The notes beneath the pieces are model-generated. The model was not told where the DNA came from. It made no database searches and saw only the letters and a list, made by a program, of their open reading frames with translations. Below are positions 53,996-62,608 of a DNA stretch of 64,000 bases, piece by piece. The DNA lies in the NCBI RefSeq assembly GCF_005435165.1, contig NZ_SGUC01000013.1, positions 1-64,000 on the forward strand. Direction: 5' to 3'. Within the stretch, counting starts at the first letter, position 1. Each line of letters begins with the position of its first letter. This DNA is from Halorubrum sp. GN11_10-6_MGM (GTDB taxonomy: Archaea; Halobacteriota; Halobacteria; Halobacteriales; Haloferacaceae). The translations under genes were made by a program, and so were the position numbers.

Positions 53996-55323
53996 GCGTC
54001 CACCTCCTCGTGGTCTTCGATCGCGTGGAGTTCGACCACCGGGATCACCTTCGAGACGACGAGGAAGAACAGCACGACGACGCCGATGGTCCCGAGGACG
54101 GCCGAGATCTCGACCGCCGAGGGGACGTACTGCCCGGGCACCCCGTCGTACAGGGCGAAGTGCGCGTGCTGGAGCCCCTCGACGACGAACAGTACCTTCT
54201 CCGTGAGCGTGCCGAAGAGCACGCCGACGGAGATCCCCACGAGCGCCCGCAGGTCGAACAGGTCGGGGCGCAGCGCGGTCGCGAAGGCGTACAGCATCGC
54301 GAGGACGACGAGGCCGATCGCGACCCAGTACAGCGGGGTCGAGATCTTCACCTCGGTCGCGTGCTGGAGCGTGGTCGGGGCCGCGAAGATCCCCGTGATC
54401 ACCTGCTGGAGCTGGAGCCACAGGAAGATGAGGCTGAAGAAGCCGAGCCACTTGGCGAGCCCTTGGAAGACGGCCCGCGGGATGAGCTCCTCCCAGCCGT
54501 ACGCGTACCGGAACGCGGCCGCGACGATGATGATCCCCGCGACCGCCGAGGTCAGCGCGATGGAGAGGAACGACGGCCCCTGAACGCCGCCGGCCCAGCC
54601 CGCCATCGACGGGAGCAGCGAGAACAGCCACGGGATCACCCCGCCGTGGAGCAACAGCGGCGCCATGATGATGATCGCGAACGCGATCCACCAGACCATC
54701 CGCTCGACGACCTCGTCCTCTCGCTCGGTGTACCCGACGGTCAGCGCCGAGTACAGGGGTTCGAGCCGGTCCGGAAGCCGGTCGCGGAGGCGGGTGACGT
54801 CGTAGCGGATCGTCAGGGCGAGGTACGTCGCCGTCAGCACGAAGTAGGCCGTGATGACGGTTACGTCCCACATCAGCGGCGACCACTGGACGCGCGTCGG
54901 CCACGCCGGCAGCACGCTGGTCACCAGCCGGTCCGGCCGGCCGACGTGGATGAGGATGAAGATGCCGGCGCAGGTGAGCGCGGCGATCGTGAGCAGTTCC
55001 GCCAGCCGCGCGACGGGCTGGTAGGTGTCCATCCCGAGCAGGCGCACCGCGGCCGAGAGGATGATCCCGCCGTGGGCGATGCCGACCCACCAGATGAACG
55101 CGCCGATGTAGAGCCCCCACGGCACGCCGCCGCCGGAGCCCCAGTCGGCGAGGTTGGTGACGATCAGCCCGTGCCGGAGCTGCCGGCTGTAGAAGAACAG
55201 CCAGACCCCGATCAGCCCGAGCGCGACCGCCAGCGCCGCGATGTACCGCGTCGAGAACGACCGGATCGGGCGAGTCAGCGTGTCGCGGTCGACGCCCGTC
55301 ACGTCGACGCCGTCGACGCTCAC
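53992..55323 (-). CDS. NrfD/PsrC-family membrane quinone-interacting subunit
   Basis: This 443-residue protein has about ten membrane helices, beginning FSTRYIAALAVALGLIGVWL, with VQWSPLMWDVTVITAYFVLT and the later LVVLAMLYAFATALRPDL. NrfD/PsrC subunits pass electrons between a peripheral Fe-S protein and quinone. It uses a GTG start overlapping the ferredoxin stop (GTGA). A negative loop (YTEREDEVVERMV) and an acidic C-terminus fit the halophilic cytoplasm. No molybdenum catalytic subunit is encoded in the window. Confidence 0.85.
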   Translation of the reverse strand: MSVDGVDVTGVDRDTLTRPIRSFSTRYIAALAVALGLIGVWLFFYSRQLRHGLIVTNLADWGSGGGVPWGLYIGAFIWWVGIAHGGIILSAAVRLLGMDTYQPVARLAELLTIAALTCAGIFILIHVGRPDRLVTSVLPAWPTRVQWSPLMWDVTVITAYFVLTATYLALTIRYDVTRLRDRLPDRLEPLYSALTVGYTEREDEVVERMVWWIAFAIIIMAPLLLHGGVIPWLFSLLPSMAGWAGGVQGPSFLSIALTSAVAGIIIVAAAFRYAYGWEELIPRAVFQGLAKWLGFFSLIFLWLQLQQVITGIFAAPTTLQHATEVKISTPLYWVAIGLVVLAMLYAFATALRPDLFDLRALVGISVGVLFGTLTEKVLFVVEGLQHAHFALYDGVPGQYVPSAVEISAVLGTIGVVVLFFLVVSKVIPVVELHAIEDHEEVDA

Positions 55324-56597
55324 GCCTCTTCACCCCCGTTCGCGGCGGCGCCCCGGTCGAGTACTTCCTTGCGATCGTCGACGAGGCCGACATCCTCGTA
55401 CGCGACCGGCCCCTCGACCTGTTCGGCGTGCGGCGACGGTTCGTTGCCGACGAACCGGACGTTCGGCTCGGTGCCGCGCTCCTCCATCAGCTTGAACGTC
55501 GACACGGTGTGCCCCTTCCGGTTCGGGTAGTCGGAGCGGTCGTTCTCCTGTCCGTCGCGGTACTCGCGGAGGTGCCGGTTCGGGTCGCTCTCCGGGTCGT
55601 TCAGGTCGCCGAAGTGGATCGCGTCCATCGCACACGCCTCCTGACAGGCCGTGGTGCCGACCTTCTCTTCGCCCATCTGTCCGTCCTGCCGGTCGACGCA
55701 GAACGTACACTTGCCCATCACGCCCTCCGGCGGACGAGAGCCGACCCAGCGTCCGCGGTCGTCGATCTGGTGGTCGTCGTCGACCTCGGACTCGGGCACG
55801 TCGGGCTCGCCCCACTGGAAGTAGTTGACCCCGTACGGGCACGACACCTCGCAGTAGCGGCAGCCGATACAGATGTCGTAGTCGGTCAAGACGAGGCCGT
55901 CCTCCTCGCGGGTGTGGCGCGCGCCGACCGGGCACACCTTCGTACACGGCGAGTCGGTACAGTGCTGGCAGGTCCGCGGGAGGAAGTTCGTCTCCTCGCC
56001 CTGCCCCTCGTCCTCGAACGCGAAGACGTACATCCAGTTGGCGCCCCGCGAGAGGTTGTGCTCCTGATTACACGCGACCATACAGGCGAGACACCCGTCG
56101 CAGTTGTTGAGGTTGATCGTCATCCCCCAGCGGGTGCCGTCGCCCTCGGCTCCGCCGCCGGCGCCTCCGGCGGCGCCGTCTCCCTCGCCGCCGGTTGTCG
56201 CGCCCGCGGAACCGAGCCCGCCGAGCCCGAGCGCGGCGGCCGCGGCGCCCTTCTTCATCACCGACCGGCGCGACTCCGCGTCCTCACCGCCGACGTTCCG
56301 CAAGGCCTCCCCGAGGCCGCCGAACGCCTCCTCGACGCGGTCGACGGCGTTCACGTCGTCCGCGTCGACCTCGTCGGGATCTGGGATCTCGACCTCCCGG
56401 TCGTCGACGTCGAACTCCGCGAGGAGCCGGTCGTGGTACCGGCGGTAGAACTCGACCTCGGAGAGCTCGTCCGCGGCCACCCGCTGGGCGTCGCGGGCCA
56501 TCTCCGCGCCGAGGTCGGCGTCGAACTCGGTCTCCTCGAGGAGTCGCCTGTCCGCCTCGTCCACCGTCGTGTACATCGATCCGTCGTCTGTGCTCAT
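55320..56597 (-). CDS. Four-cluster ferredoxin-like Fe-S protein with internal Tat-type motif
   Basis: This 425-residue protein resembles the iron-sulphur subunits of DMSO reductase and related complexes. Sixteen cysteines can bind four [4Fe-4S] clusters: NCDGCLACMVACNQE, CQHCTDSPCTKVCPVG, CIGCRYCEVSCPYG and CTFCVDRQ with TACQEACAMD. Residues 1-109 are an acidic helical domain; then comes SRRSVMKKGAAAAALGLGG (about 109-127), a twin-arginine-type motif and hydrophobic core in the middle of the protein. The start ATGAGCACAGAC at 56597 is chosen since the longer frame is arginine/serine low complexity. Confidence 0.82.
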   Translation of the reverse strand: MSTDDGSMYTTVDEADRRLLEETEFDADLGAEMARDAQRVAADELSEVEFYRRYHDRLLAEFDVDDREVEIPDPDEVDADDVNAVDRVEEAFGGLGEALRNVGGEDAESRRSVMKKGAAAAALGLGGLGSAGATTGGEGDGAAGGAGGGAEGDGTRWGMTINLNNCDGCLACMVACNQEHNLSRGANWMYVFAFEDEGQGEETNFLPRTCQHCTDSPCTKVCPVGARHTREEDGLVLTDYDICIGCRYCEVSCPYGVNYFQWGEPDVPESEVDDDHQIDDRGRWVGSRPPEGVMGKCTFCVDRQDGQMGEEKVGTTACQEACAMDAIHFGDLNDPESDPNRHLREYRDGQENDRSDYPNRKGHTVSTFKLMEERGTEPNVRFVGNEPSPHAEQVEGPVAYEDVGLVDDRKEVLDRGAAANGGEEA

Positions 56598-56707
56598 GGT
56601 GGGTGTGGGGTCGTCTCCCGCCGACCGTACGCGATCCGGGGGGTCAATCGTGACTCCGGTTCCAACGCCGCGGCAAGGGCGCGAAGATGTTCGAACCGAC
56701 GGATAAA

Positions 56708-56784
56708 GAACCGGACCCGCAGCGATCGAACTGGTCGACACCGAACCGGACCCGCAGCGATCGAACCGGCCGACACCGAACCGG
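56708..56784. repeat. 35-bp tandem repeat, 2.2 copies
   Basis: The unit begins GAACCGGACCCGCAGCGATC and runs 35 bp; starts are 56708, 56743 and a partial at 56778. The two full units differ at two positions (AACTGGTCG versus AACCGGCCG). It lies in the 238-bp region between the divergent Fe-S gene and uridine phosphorylase, so it could influence either promoter. Nothing else is recognised there. Confidence 0.6.
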
Positions 56785-56835
56785 GGTCGCCGCGAGCCGG
56801 AACTGGTTTGAGACGGCTCCCCCAACCGCGGGGAC

Positions 56836-57717
56836 ATGACCGACGAGATCGACGCCGACGGCCCCGACTCACGCTCCGGCGGCACCGACGCTCCCGCCGC
56901 GGACGCAGAGAGCGAGGACCCCAACGACGAGGCCGGCTACCACGTCGAGGTCGCGCCCGAGGACGTCGCGGACGCGGTCCTGCTCCCCGGGAACCCCGAG
57001 CGCGTCGACAAGATCACGGCGCTGTGGGACGGCCACGAGGAGGTCGCGCGCCACCGCGAGTACCGCACCGCGACCGGAACGTACGACGGCGCACCGATCT
57101 CGGTCACCTCCACCGGTATCGGCTCGCCGTCGGCCGCCATCGCCGTCGAGGAGCTCGCGCGCGTCGGGGTGGACACGTTCATCCGAGTCGGCTCCTGCGG
57201 CGCGATCCAGCCGGAGATGGACGTCGGCGATCTCGTCATCACCACTGGGGCCGTCCGGCAGGAGGGGACGAGCGACGAGTACGTCCGCGAGGACTACCCC
57301 GCGACCGCCGACGGCGAGGTCGTCTCCGCGCTGGTCGCCGCCGCCGAGCGGCTCGGCCACGACTACCACACCGGCGTCACGATGAGCGCCGACTCCTTCT
57401 ACGCCGGGCAGGGACGGCCCGGGTTCGAGGGGTTCGAGGCCGCCGGCTCCGACGAGCTCGTCGCCGAACTCCGGGACGCGAACGTGAAGAACATCGAGAT
57501 GGAGGCGTCGGCGATCCTCACGATAGCGAGCGTGTACGGGCTCCGCGCGGGCGCGGTCTGCTCCGTCTACGCCAACCGCGTGACCGGCGAGTTCCGGACG
57601 GAGGGCGAGTCGCGCGCGGCCGAGACCGCGAGCCTCGCCGTGAAGCTCCTCGCGCGAATGGACGAGGTGAAACGCGAGGCCGGCGCCGACCGCTGGCACG
57701 CCGGCCTCTCGCTGTAG
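56836..57717 (+). CDS. udp: Uridine phosphorylase-type nucleoside phosphorylase
   Basis: The 293-residue protein belongs to the PNP/UDP family: VLLPGNPERVDKI (phosphate-binding), STGIGSPSAAIAVEEL, RVGSCGAIQPEMDVGDLVI and, near the C-terminus, NIEMEASAILTIASVYG, where the Glu-Met-Glu binds ribose. The segment EREYRTATG-like (HREYRTATGTYDG) and TSDEYVREDYPA fit uridine more than purine substrates, but base choice is inferred. A 35-residue acidic N-terminal extension is halophile-like. Confidence 0.82.
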   Translation: MTDEIDADGPDSRSGGTDAPAADAESEDPNDEAGYHVEVAPEDVADAVLLPGNPERVDKITALWDGHEEVARHREYRTATGTYDGAPISVTSTGIGSPSAAIAVEELARVGVDTFIRVGSCGAIQPEMDVGDLVITTGAVRQEGTSDEYVREDYPATADGEVVSALVAAAERLGHDYHTGVTMSADSFYAGQGRPGFEGFEAAGSDELVAELRDANVKNIEMEASAILTIASVYGLRAGAVCSVYANRVTGEFRTEGESRAAETASLAVKLLARMDEVKREAGADRWHAGLSL

Positions 57718-57857
57718 CTCGCTTCCGCCTCTCACCGTCGCGCGCCGCCGCCACTTCCGGGCCGTCACCGCCGCGATCGCGCGCCTCCGCCGCCGCCGAG
57801 ACGCGACCTCCGAGGCGTTCCAAAGCGACTTTACCCGCGGGCCGCGGAGCGACACGC

Positions 57858-59039
57858 ATGAGCACACAGGTCGTGGTCGTCGGTTCCGGGTACGCCGGCG
57901 CAGGGGCGGTGAAGGCGTTCGAAGACGAGGTCGGCGAGGGCGAGGCCGAGCTCACGTGGATCTCGGAACACGACTACCACCTCGTTCTCCACGAGGTCCA
58001 CCGCGCGATCCGCAACCCCGCGGTCGAGGACAAGATCACGATCCCCGTCGACGAGATCAAGTCGCCCGAATCCGACTTCATCCAGGGCCGGGTCGTCGAC
58101 GTCGACACCGACGAGCGCGTCGTCGAGACCGACGACGGGACGACCGTCGACTACGACTACCTCCTCCTCGGGATCGGCTCCACGACCGCCTTCTTCGGCA
58201 TCGAGGGGCTGAAGGAGCACGCCCACCAGCTGAAAGGGCTCGACGACGCGAAGGCGATCCACGAGGACGTCCGCGAGGCGGCCGCGGACGCGACCCGCTC
58301 GGACCCGGCGCAGGTGATCGTCGGCGGCGCCGGCCTCTCGGGTATCCAGACGGCCGGCGAGATCGCCGAGTACCGCGATAAACACCGCGCGCCGCTCGAC
58401 ATCACGCTGGTCGAGGGGCTCGACGAGGTGTTCCCCGGAAACGACCCGCAGCTTCAGGGCGCGCTCCGCCAGCGGCTCGAAGACGCGGACGTCGAGATCC
58501 TCACCGGCGACTTCATCTCCGAGGCCGACGCGGACGCGGTGTACCTCGGCGGCGGGGAAGACGAGGAGCCCGAGGAGCTCGCACACGACGTGCTGATCTG
58601 GACCGGCGGCATCACGGGCCAGCCCGAGCTGGAGAACGTCGAGGTCGAGAAGGACGAGCGGTCGAACCGCGTCCACGCCGGCGCCGACTTCGCCACCAGC
58701 GACGACCGCGTGTTCGCCATCGGCGACACCGCGCTCGTCGAGCAGGGCGACGACGACGTCGCGCCGCCGACCGCGCAGGCCGCGTGGCAGGCCGCCGAGG
58801 TCGCGGGCGAGAACCTCGCCCGCGCCGCCCGCGGCGCGCCGCTCCGCTCGTGGACCCACGAGGACAAGGGGACAGTCATCTCCGTCGGCGAGGACGCCGT
58901 CGCCCACGACGTGATGGGGATGCCGATCAAGACGTTCGGCGGCAAGCCGGCGAAGCTGCTGAAGAAGGCCATCGCCACGCGCTGGATCGCCAAGGTTTCC
59001 TCCGCGGGCCGCGGCGTCAGCGCGTTCGGCGACATGTAA
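57858..59039 (+). CDS. ndh: Type II NADH dehydrogenase (FAD-dependent NADH:quinone oxidoreductase)
   Basis: The 393-residue protein has two dinucleotide-binding folds: VVVVGSGYAGAGAVKAFED (FAD) and VIVGGAGLSGIQTAGEIAEY (NADH), with DRVFAIGDTALVEQ (FAD) and PPTAQAAWQAAEVAGENLA. The C-terminal amphipathic region (TFGGKPAKLLKKAIATRWI) would attach to the membrane. Ndh-2 transfers electrons from NADH to quinone without pumping. It supplies the NADH route absent from the Nuo operon in this window. Sulfide:quinone reductases share the fold; their paired active-site cysteines are not seen here. Confidence 0.82.
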   Translation: MSTQVVVVGSGYAGAGAVKAFEDEVGEGEAELTWISEHDYHLVLHEVHRAIRNPAVEDKITIPVDEIKSPESDFIQGRVVDVDTDERVVETDDGTTVDYDYLLLGIGSTTAFFGIEGLKEHAHQLKGLDDAKAIHEDVREAAADATRSDPAQVIVGGAGLSGIQTAGEIAEYRDKHRAPLDITLVEGLDEVFPGNDPQLQGALRQRLEDADVEILTGDFISEADADAVYLGGGEDEEPEELAHDVLIWTGGITGQPELENVEVEKDERSNRVHAGADFATSDDRVFAIGDTALVEQGDDDVAPPTAQAAWQAAEVAGENLARAARGAPLRSWTHEDKGTVISVGEDAVAHDVMGMPIKTFGGKPAKLLKKAIATRWIAKVSSAGRGVSAFGDM

Positions 59040-59159
59040 CTGCCGGCGACTCGCCGGCGGCCCCGCTCGACGGATCTGTTTTCGGCCGTTTCGCCGGCTA
59101 CTGAACGGCTATCCCTCGTAGAATACCCCCGCGGCGGCTCGAAAGAACTACGTCCGCAG

Positions 59160-59693
59160 TCAGTGTTCGGCCGGCTCGTCGGGCGCCCGCATGTCGTCGA
59201 TCCGCAGGATGAGAACGTTCGCGGTGTCGTCTTTGCCGTCGACGGTGCCGTCGATGACGAGCTTCGAGAGCGGCGTCGGACCGACGGTGACGCCGTCGCC
59301 CTCGTGGAAGTCGCGGACCGAGCCCTGTACGTGGATCTCGGCGCGGCACAGCTCGGGATGGTGGACGCTGGAGAGGTCGATCCCGTCGACGTTGATCCCG
59401 CTGACCTGTTCGCCCTCGTGGTAGATCGGAACGTCCGCGGGCTCGTCCATGCGCTGGATGTCGAGCGCCTCGTAGGCGTTCGAGGTGGGCTTGTAGCCGC
59501 CCTTCGGACCGGGGACGCCCTCGACCAGCTGGAGGGCCTTGAGGCTCTGCATCTGGTTGCGGATCGTCCCCGGGTTGCGGTCGACCTCTTCGGCGATCGC
59601 TTCGCCTTTCACGGCGTCCTCCTGCTCCCCGTAGAGGTTGATGAGGGCCGTGAGGATGCTTTTCTGGCTCGACGTGAGCTCGATCGATGACAT
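59160..59693 (-). CDS. Winged-helix transcriptional regulator (Rrf2-like annotation type)
   Basis: The 177 residues start with a winged helix-turn-helix (about 5-70: SSQKSILTALINLYGEQE, GEAIAEEVDRNPGTIRNQMQ, GYKPT wing). The C-terminal half (80-177) is a beta-rich sensor domain with DLSSVHHPELCRAEIHVQG, VGPTPLSKLVIDGTVDGKDD. The Cys in PELCRA could bind a metal or sense redox (inferred). The family is widespread in haloarchaea and often labelled Rrf2. The TATA-like CATTTAAGC on the minus strand at about 59718-59726 lies about 27 bp upstream. Confidence 0.75.
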   Translation of the reverse strand: MSSIELTSSQKSILTALINLYGEQEDAVKGEAIAEEVDRNPGTIRNQMQSLKALQLVEGVPGPKGGYKPTSNAYEALDIQRMDEPADVPIYHEGEQVSGINVDGIDLSSVHHPELCRAEIHVQGSVRDFHEGDGVTVGPTPLSKLVIDGTVDGKDDTANVLILRIDDMRAPDEPAEH

Positions 59694-59801
59694 GGTGGCG
59701 AATACACGACGCCCCCGCTTAAATGCGATGGAATTCACTTATAAACGATCGTGTGGGATACCCCGGCGAACGGGGATTCCGTCGGCGCTGCGAACTCCGG
59801 C

Positions 59802-60020
59802 TCACTCCCCGCGCAGCCGCTTCATCCGCACGTACGCGAGCGGACTCGACAGCGCGACGACGACGCCGACGCCGATCAGCGCGACGCCGAAGTCGACGGC
59901 GACGAACGACACCGCGGCGCCGACGAGCCCGATCGCCGCGCCGGTGAACGCGACCGCGATCGTCGCGCCGATCGGCTCGATGTCGCTCGGATCGACCGAG
60001 TAGGAATCGGAGCTGCTCAT
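59802..60020 (-). CDS. Small two-helix membrane protein
   Basis: A 72-residue protein with a serine/acid-rich start and two strongly hydrophobic helices (about 18-39, 43-62), ending in a basic RMKRLRGE. The positive tail suggests a cytoplasmic C-terminus. No family recognised; similar short membrane proteins are common in haloarchaea. Confidence 0.55.
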   Translation of the reverse strand: MSSSDSYSVDPSDIEPIGATIAVAFTGAAIGLVGAAVSFVAVDFGVALIGVGVVVALSSPLAYVRMKRLRGE

Positions 60021-60218
60021 ACCCGCTCCGTGGGGGGCCGGGCGCAAAACGGTATCCGATCCGACCGGCCGAGAGTGTAGTGGCGCGAGGCCGTCGAGCG
60101 CGACGTGCGGGCGCTGACCCCCGCGACCGCCGATTCCCGCGACCATCGACCTCCGACCGCCGCTCCCCGCGACCGCCGAACCCCCACCATTGAAGCGCCG
60201 GCGCGCCGCGTAGTCGGT

Positions 60219-61124
60219 ATGACCACGGTCAGGATCATCGGTGCGCCGACCGACTACGGGGCGAACCGACGCGGGGTCGACATGGGACCGTCGGCGATCC
60301 GGTACGGCGGGCTCGCCGACCAGCTCACCGGCGCCGGCGTCGAGGCCGTCGACGCCGGCGACCTCCACGTCCCGCGAGCGGAGGAGCGCGACCCGGACGC
60401 GGACGCGCCCAACGAGGGGAAAGCGAAGTTCCTCCGCGAGACGGCGGACGTCTGCCGACGGCTCGGCGACGAGGTGGCGGCGACCCTCGCCGACGGCGAG
60501 GTGCCGCTGGCGCTCGGCGGCGACCACTCGATCGCCATCGGGAGCCTCTCCGGGTCCGCTCGGGACGCGGAGATCGGCGCCGTGTGGTTCGACGCGCACG
60601 CCGACCTCAACACGCCCGCGACGACGCCCTCGGGCAACGTCCACGGGATGCCGCTGGCGGCCGCCCTCGGGATCGACGAGTTCGCGGACACCGAGTGGGC
60701 GAACGCGCCGGGACTCTCGCCGGAGAACGTCGCCTTGGTCGGGCTCCGGTCCGTCGACGGGGCGGAGGCGGAGCTGATCAGGGAGCGCGACTTCGCCGCG
60801 TACACGATGTCGGACATCGACGAGCGGGGGATCACGGCGGTTACGGAGGAGGCGCTCGAAGTCGCCGCCGACGGCGTCGACGGGATCCACGTCAGCCTCG
60901 ATCTGGACTGGCTCGATCCCAACGCGGCGCCCGGCGTCGGCACGCCCGTCCGCGGCGGGGTCACCTACCGGGAGGCGCACAGCGCGATGGAGATCGTCGA
61001 CGAGACGGACGCGCTCCGGTCGATGGAGATCGTCGAGGTGAACCCGACGCTCGACCAGCACAACGAGACGGCCGAGCTGGCGACGGAGCTGGCGGCGAGC
61101 GCGTTCGGGAAGCGGGTCTTATAA
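60219..61124 (+). CDS. rocF: Arginase
   Basis: The 301-residue protein of the ureohydrolase family hydrolyses arginine to ornithine and urea. It carries the three metal signatures: LGGDHSIAIGS, WFDAHADLN and SLDLDWLDP. The segment NTPATTPSGNVHGMPLAAAL is the arginase form of the substrate loop (SGN and HGMP); agmatinases differ there. GPSAIRYGGL and GTPVRGGVTYRE are also typical. The ATG at 60219 begins at the first conserved strand. The 198-bp upstream region has direct CGACCGCCG-type repeats (60118-60180) and no gene. Confidence 0.9.
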   Translation: MTTVRIIGAPTDYGANRRGVDMGPSAIRYGGLADQLTGAGVEAVDAGDLHVPRAEERDPDADAPNEGKAKFLRETADVCRRLGDEVAATLADGEVPLALGGDHSIAIGSLSGSARDAEIGAVWFDAHADLNTPATTPSGNVHGMPLAAALGIDEFADTEWANAPGLSPENVALVGLRSVDGAEAELIRERDFAAYTMSDIDERGITAVTEEALEVAADGVDGIHVSLDLDWLDPNAAPGVGTPVRGGVTYREAHSAMEIVDETDALRSMEIVEVNPTLDQHNETAELATELAASAFGKRVL

Positions 61125-61194
61125 ATCGCTGTCGGAGATCGGTATCAGCAATCGGCGTCGGCGCGCGGTCAGACGTTTCGATGAAACGCCTCGG

Positions 61195-61494
61195 TCAGAC
61201 GCCTCGGTCGAGCTCCTCGACGACCTGCTGGAGGTCCGCTTCGGACTCGATATCGCCTTTGATCTCTTCGCGGCGGCGGACCGCGGCCGAGTCGGCGTCG
61301 TACGCGCGGACGAACTCGGCGCGGGTGTGCTCGTCGAACGCGTGGCGGATCGCGAAGTAGCCGTCGGGGACGATCGTGCCGCACACCTTACACTCGTGGC
61401 GCTGGTGTTCGTTCGTCTGGTGGACGATCGCCGCCTCCACGTCGTCGAAGCCGGCGTCGCAGTCGCCGATGCCGCACGTCCAGCGAGGGGCCAT
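61195..61494 (-). CDS. Two-finger C2H2-type zinc-finger protein
   Basis: This 99-residue protein has two zinc-finger-like units: C7-x4-C12 with H25 and H30 (CGIGDCDAGF; IVHQTNEH) and C36-x2-C39 with H51 and H56 (CKVCGTIV; AIRHAFDEH). A helical C-terminal section (RREEIKGDIESEADLQQVVE) follows. C2H2-like fingers of this kind occur in small haloarchaeal proteins of unknown role. It is divergent from the PHP gene at 61663. Confidence 0.7.
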   Translation of the reverse strand: MAPRWTCGIGDCDAGFDDVEAAIVHQTNEHQRHECKVCGTIVPDGYFAIRHAFDEHTRAEFVRAYDADSAAVRRREEIKGDIESEADLQQVVEELDRGV

Positions 61495-61662
61495 ACCCCG
61501 AATTCTCGCCCGATGGGGGTTAACCGTTTCCCAAACCGATCGGGTCCGCGGCGGCGTCGGCGGGCTCGCCCCGGGCGTCCCGTCCGCGGTCTCCCGTCCC
61601 CGGTCGCGGCACCGTCGTCGTCGAACGATACGCATTTGCGCGGGCGCGACGACCGTGGGACC

Positions 61663-62427
61663 GTGACCCGACCGCAAACGCGCGTCGACGCCCACGTGAA
61701 GGTGCTCGACGACGAGGTCGTCGCCCGCGCGAAGGCCCGCGGGATCGACGCGCTCGTGTACGCTCCCCACTTCACGCGCCTCCCGACGATCCGCGAGCGC
61801 GCGGCCCGGTACTCCGACGACGAGCTGACCGTCGTCCCCGCCCGCGAGGTGTTCACCGGCGACTGGGGGAACCGGCGTCACCTCCTCGTCGTCGGGCTCT
61901 CCGACCCCGTCCCCGACTACATCACCTTCGAGGGCGCGATGGCGGAGTTCGAACGGCAGGACGCGGCCGTCCTCGTCCCCCATCCCGGGTTCGCCACCAT
62001 CTCGCTCACGCGGCCCGAGGTCGACGCGCACGCCGCCCGGATCGACGCCGTCGAGACGTACAACACGAAGCTCCTCCCCCACCAGAACGCCCGGGCACGC
62101 CGAACCGCCGAGGAGACCGGCTGCGCGGGGTTCGGCTCGTCGTACGCGCACCTCCCCGGCACGGTCGGCGAGGCGTGGACCGCCTTCGAGGGCGACCTCG
62201 ACGACGAGGAGGCGATCGTCGACGCGTTCCGCGAGCCCCGCCCCCGAACCGTGATCCATCGCGGCGGAATCGGCCACCGGCTCCGCGGCCTCGTCGAGTT
62301 CGCGCACCTCGGCTACGAGAACACGTGGGTAAAACTCGACCGGATGTTCCTCTCCGGCAACGAGCCGACCCTCCCGTCGAACGTCGCCTACGAGGGGCGG
62401 TTCGACGACGTGAGCGTCTACGAGTGA
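61663..62427 (+). CDS. PHP-domain protein (possible phosphoesterase)
   Basis: A 254-residue protein starting with GTG. It begins with the PHP strand VDAHVKVLDDEVV (D9, H11), later YAPHFTRLPTIRERAARY, EVFTGDWGN, VLVPHPGFATISLTRPEV and GSSYAHLPGTVGEAWT. Classical PHP proteins have HxH in the first motif; here the second position is Val (HVK), so metal loading may be different. PHP proteins are phosphoesterases or polymerase-linked exonucleases. A degenerate relative of the structured repeat follows the stop. Confidence 0.72.
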   Translation: MTRPQTRVDAHVKVLDDEVVARAKARGIDALVYAPHFTRLPTIRERAARYSDDELTVVPAREVFTGDWGNRRHLLVVGLSDPVPDYITFEGAMAEFERQDAAVLVPHPGFATISLTRPEVDAHAARIDAVETYNTKLLPHQNARARRTAEETGCAGFGSSYAHLPGTVGEAWTAFEGDLDDEEAIVDAFREPRPRTVIHRGGIGHRLRGLVEFAHLGYENTWVKLDRMFLSGNEPTLPSNVAYEGRFDDVSVYE

Positions 62428-62436
62428 GGTCGGTGC

Positions 62437-62550
62437 GGCGGCGGGTGCCTGCGAGTGGTCGCCCTCGGCGACCGCGAAGTCGTCGGGCTTCGGCCGACTG
62501 TCAACGAATCTCGGATTCTCGCGTCCGGGGCTGAGCGTTCGCCGGGCACC
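62437..62550 (+). repeat. Structured 3'-end repeat, degenerate copy D
   Basis: Starting about 10 nt after the PHP gene stop, GGCGGGTGCCTGCGAG leads into hairpin 1 with stem GTGGTCGCC/GGCGACCGC (loop CTC, one T-G pair), like copies A and C. The next sections differ: AGTCG/CGACT, then GAATC-TCG-GATTC, then CCGGGGCTGAGCGTTCGCC, which recalls the CTGGGGCTTCGG...TTCGCC end of copies B and C. Hairpins 2 and 3 are lost. Same orientation to the upstream gene as the other copies. Confidence 0.5.
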
Positions 62551-62608
62551 CGGTAACGACTCGCCGGTGATCAGCGGAACAGTTCGAAGGCGATCTACGG
62601 CCGCCTAT

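Noticed and set aside
60105-60218. An extended N-terminus of arginase
   Set aside because: The extra 38 residues are repeat-derived (CGACCGCCG units) and come before the first conserved strand; the ATG at 60219 matches the family start.
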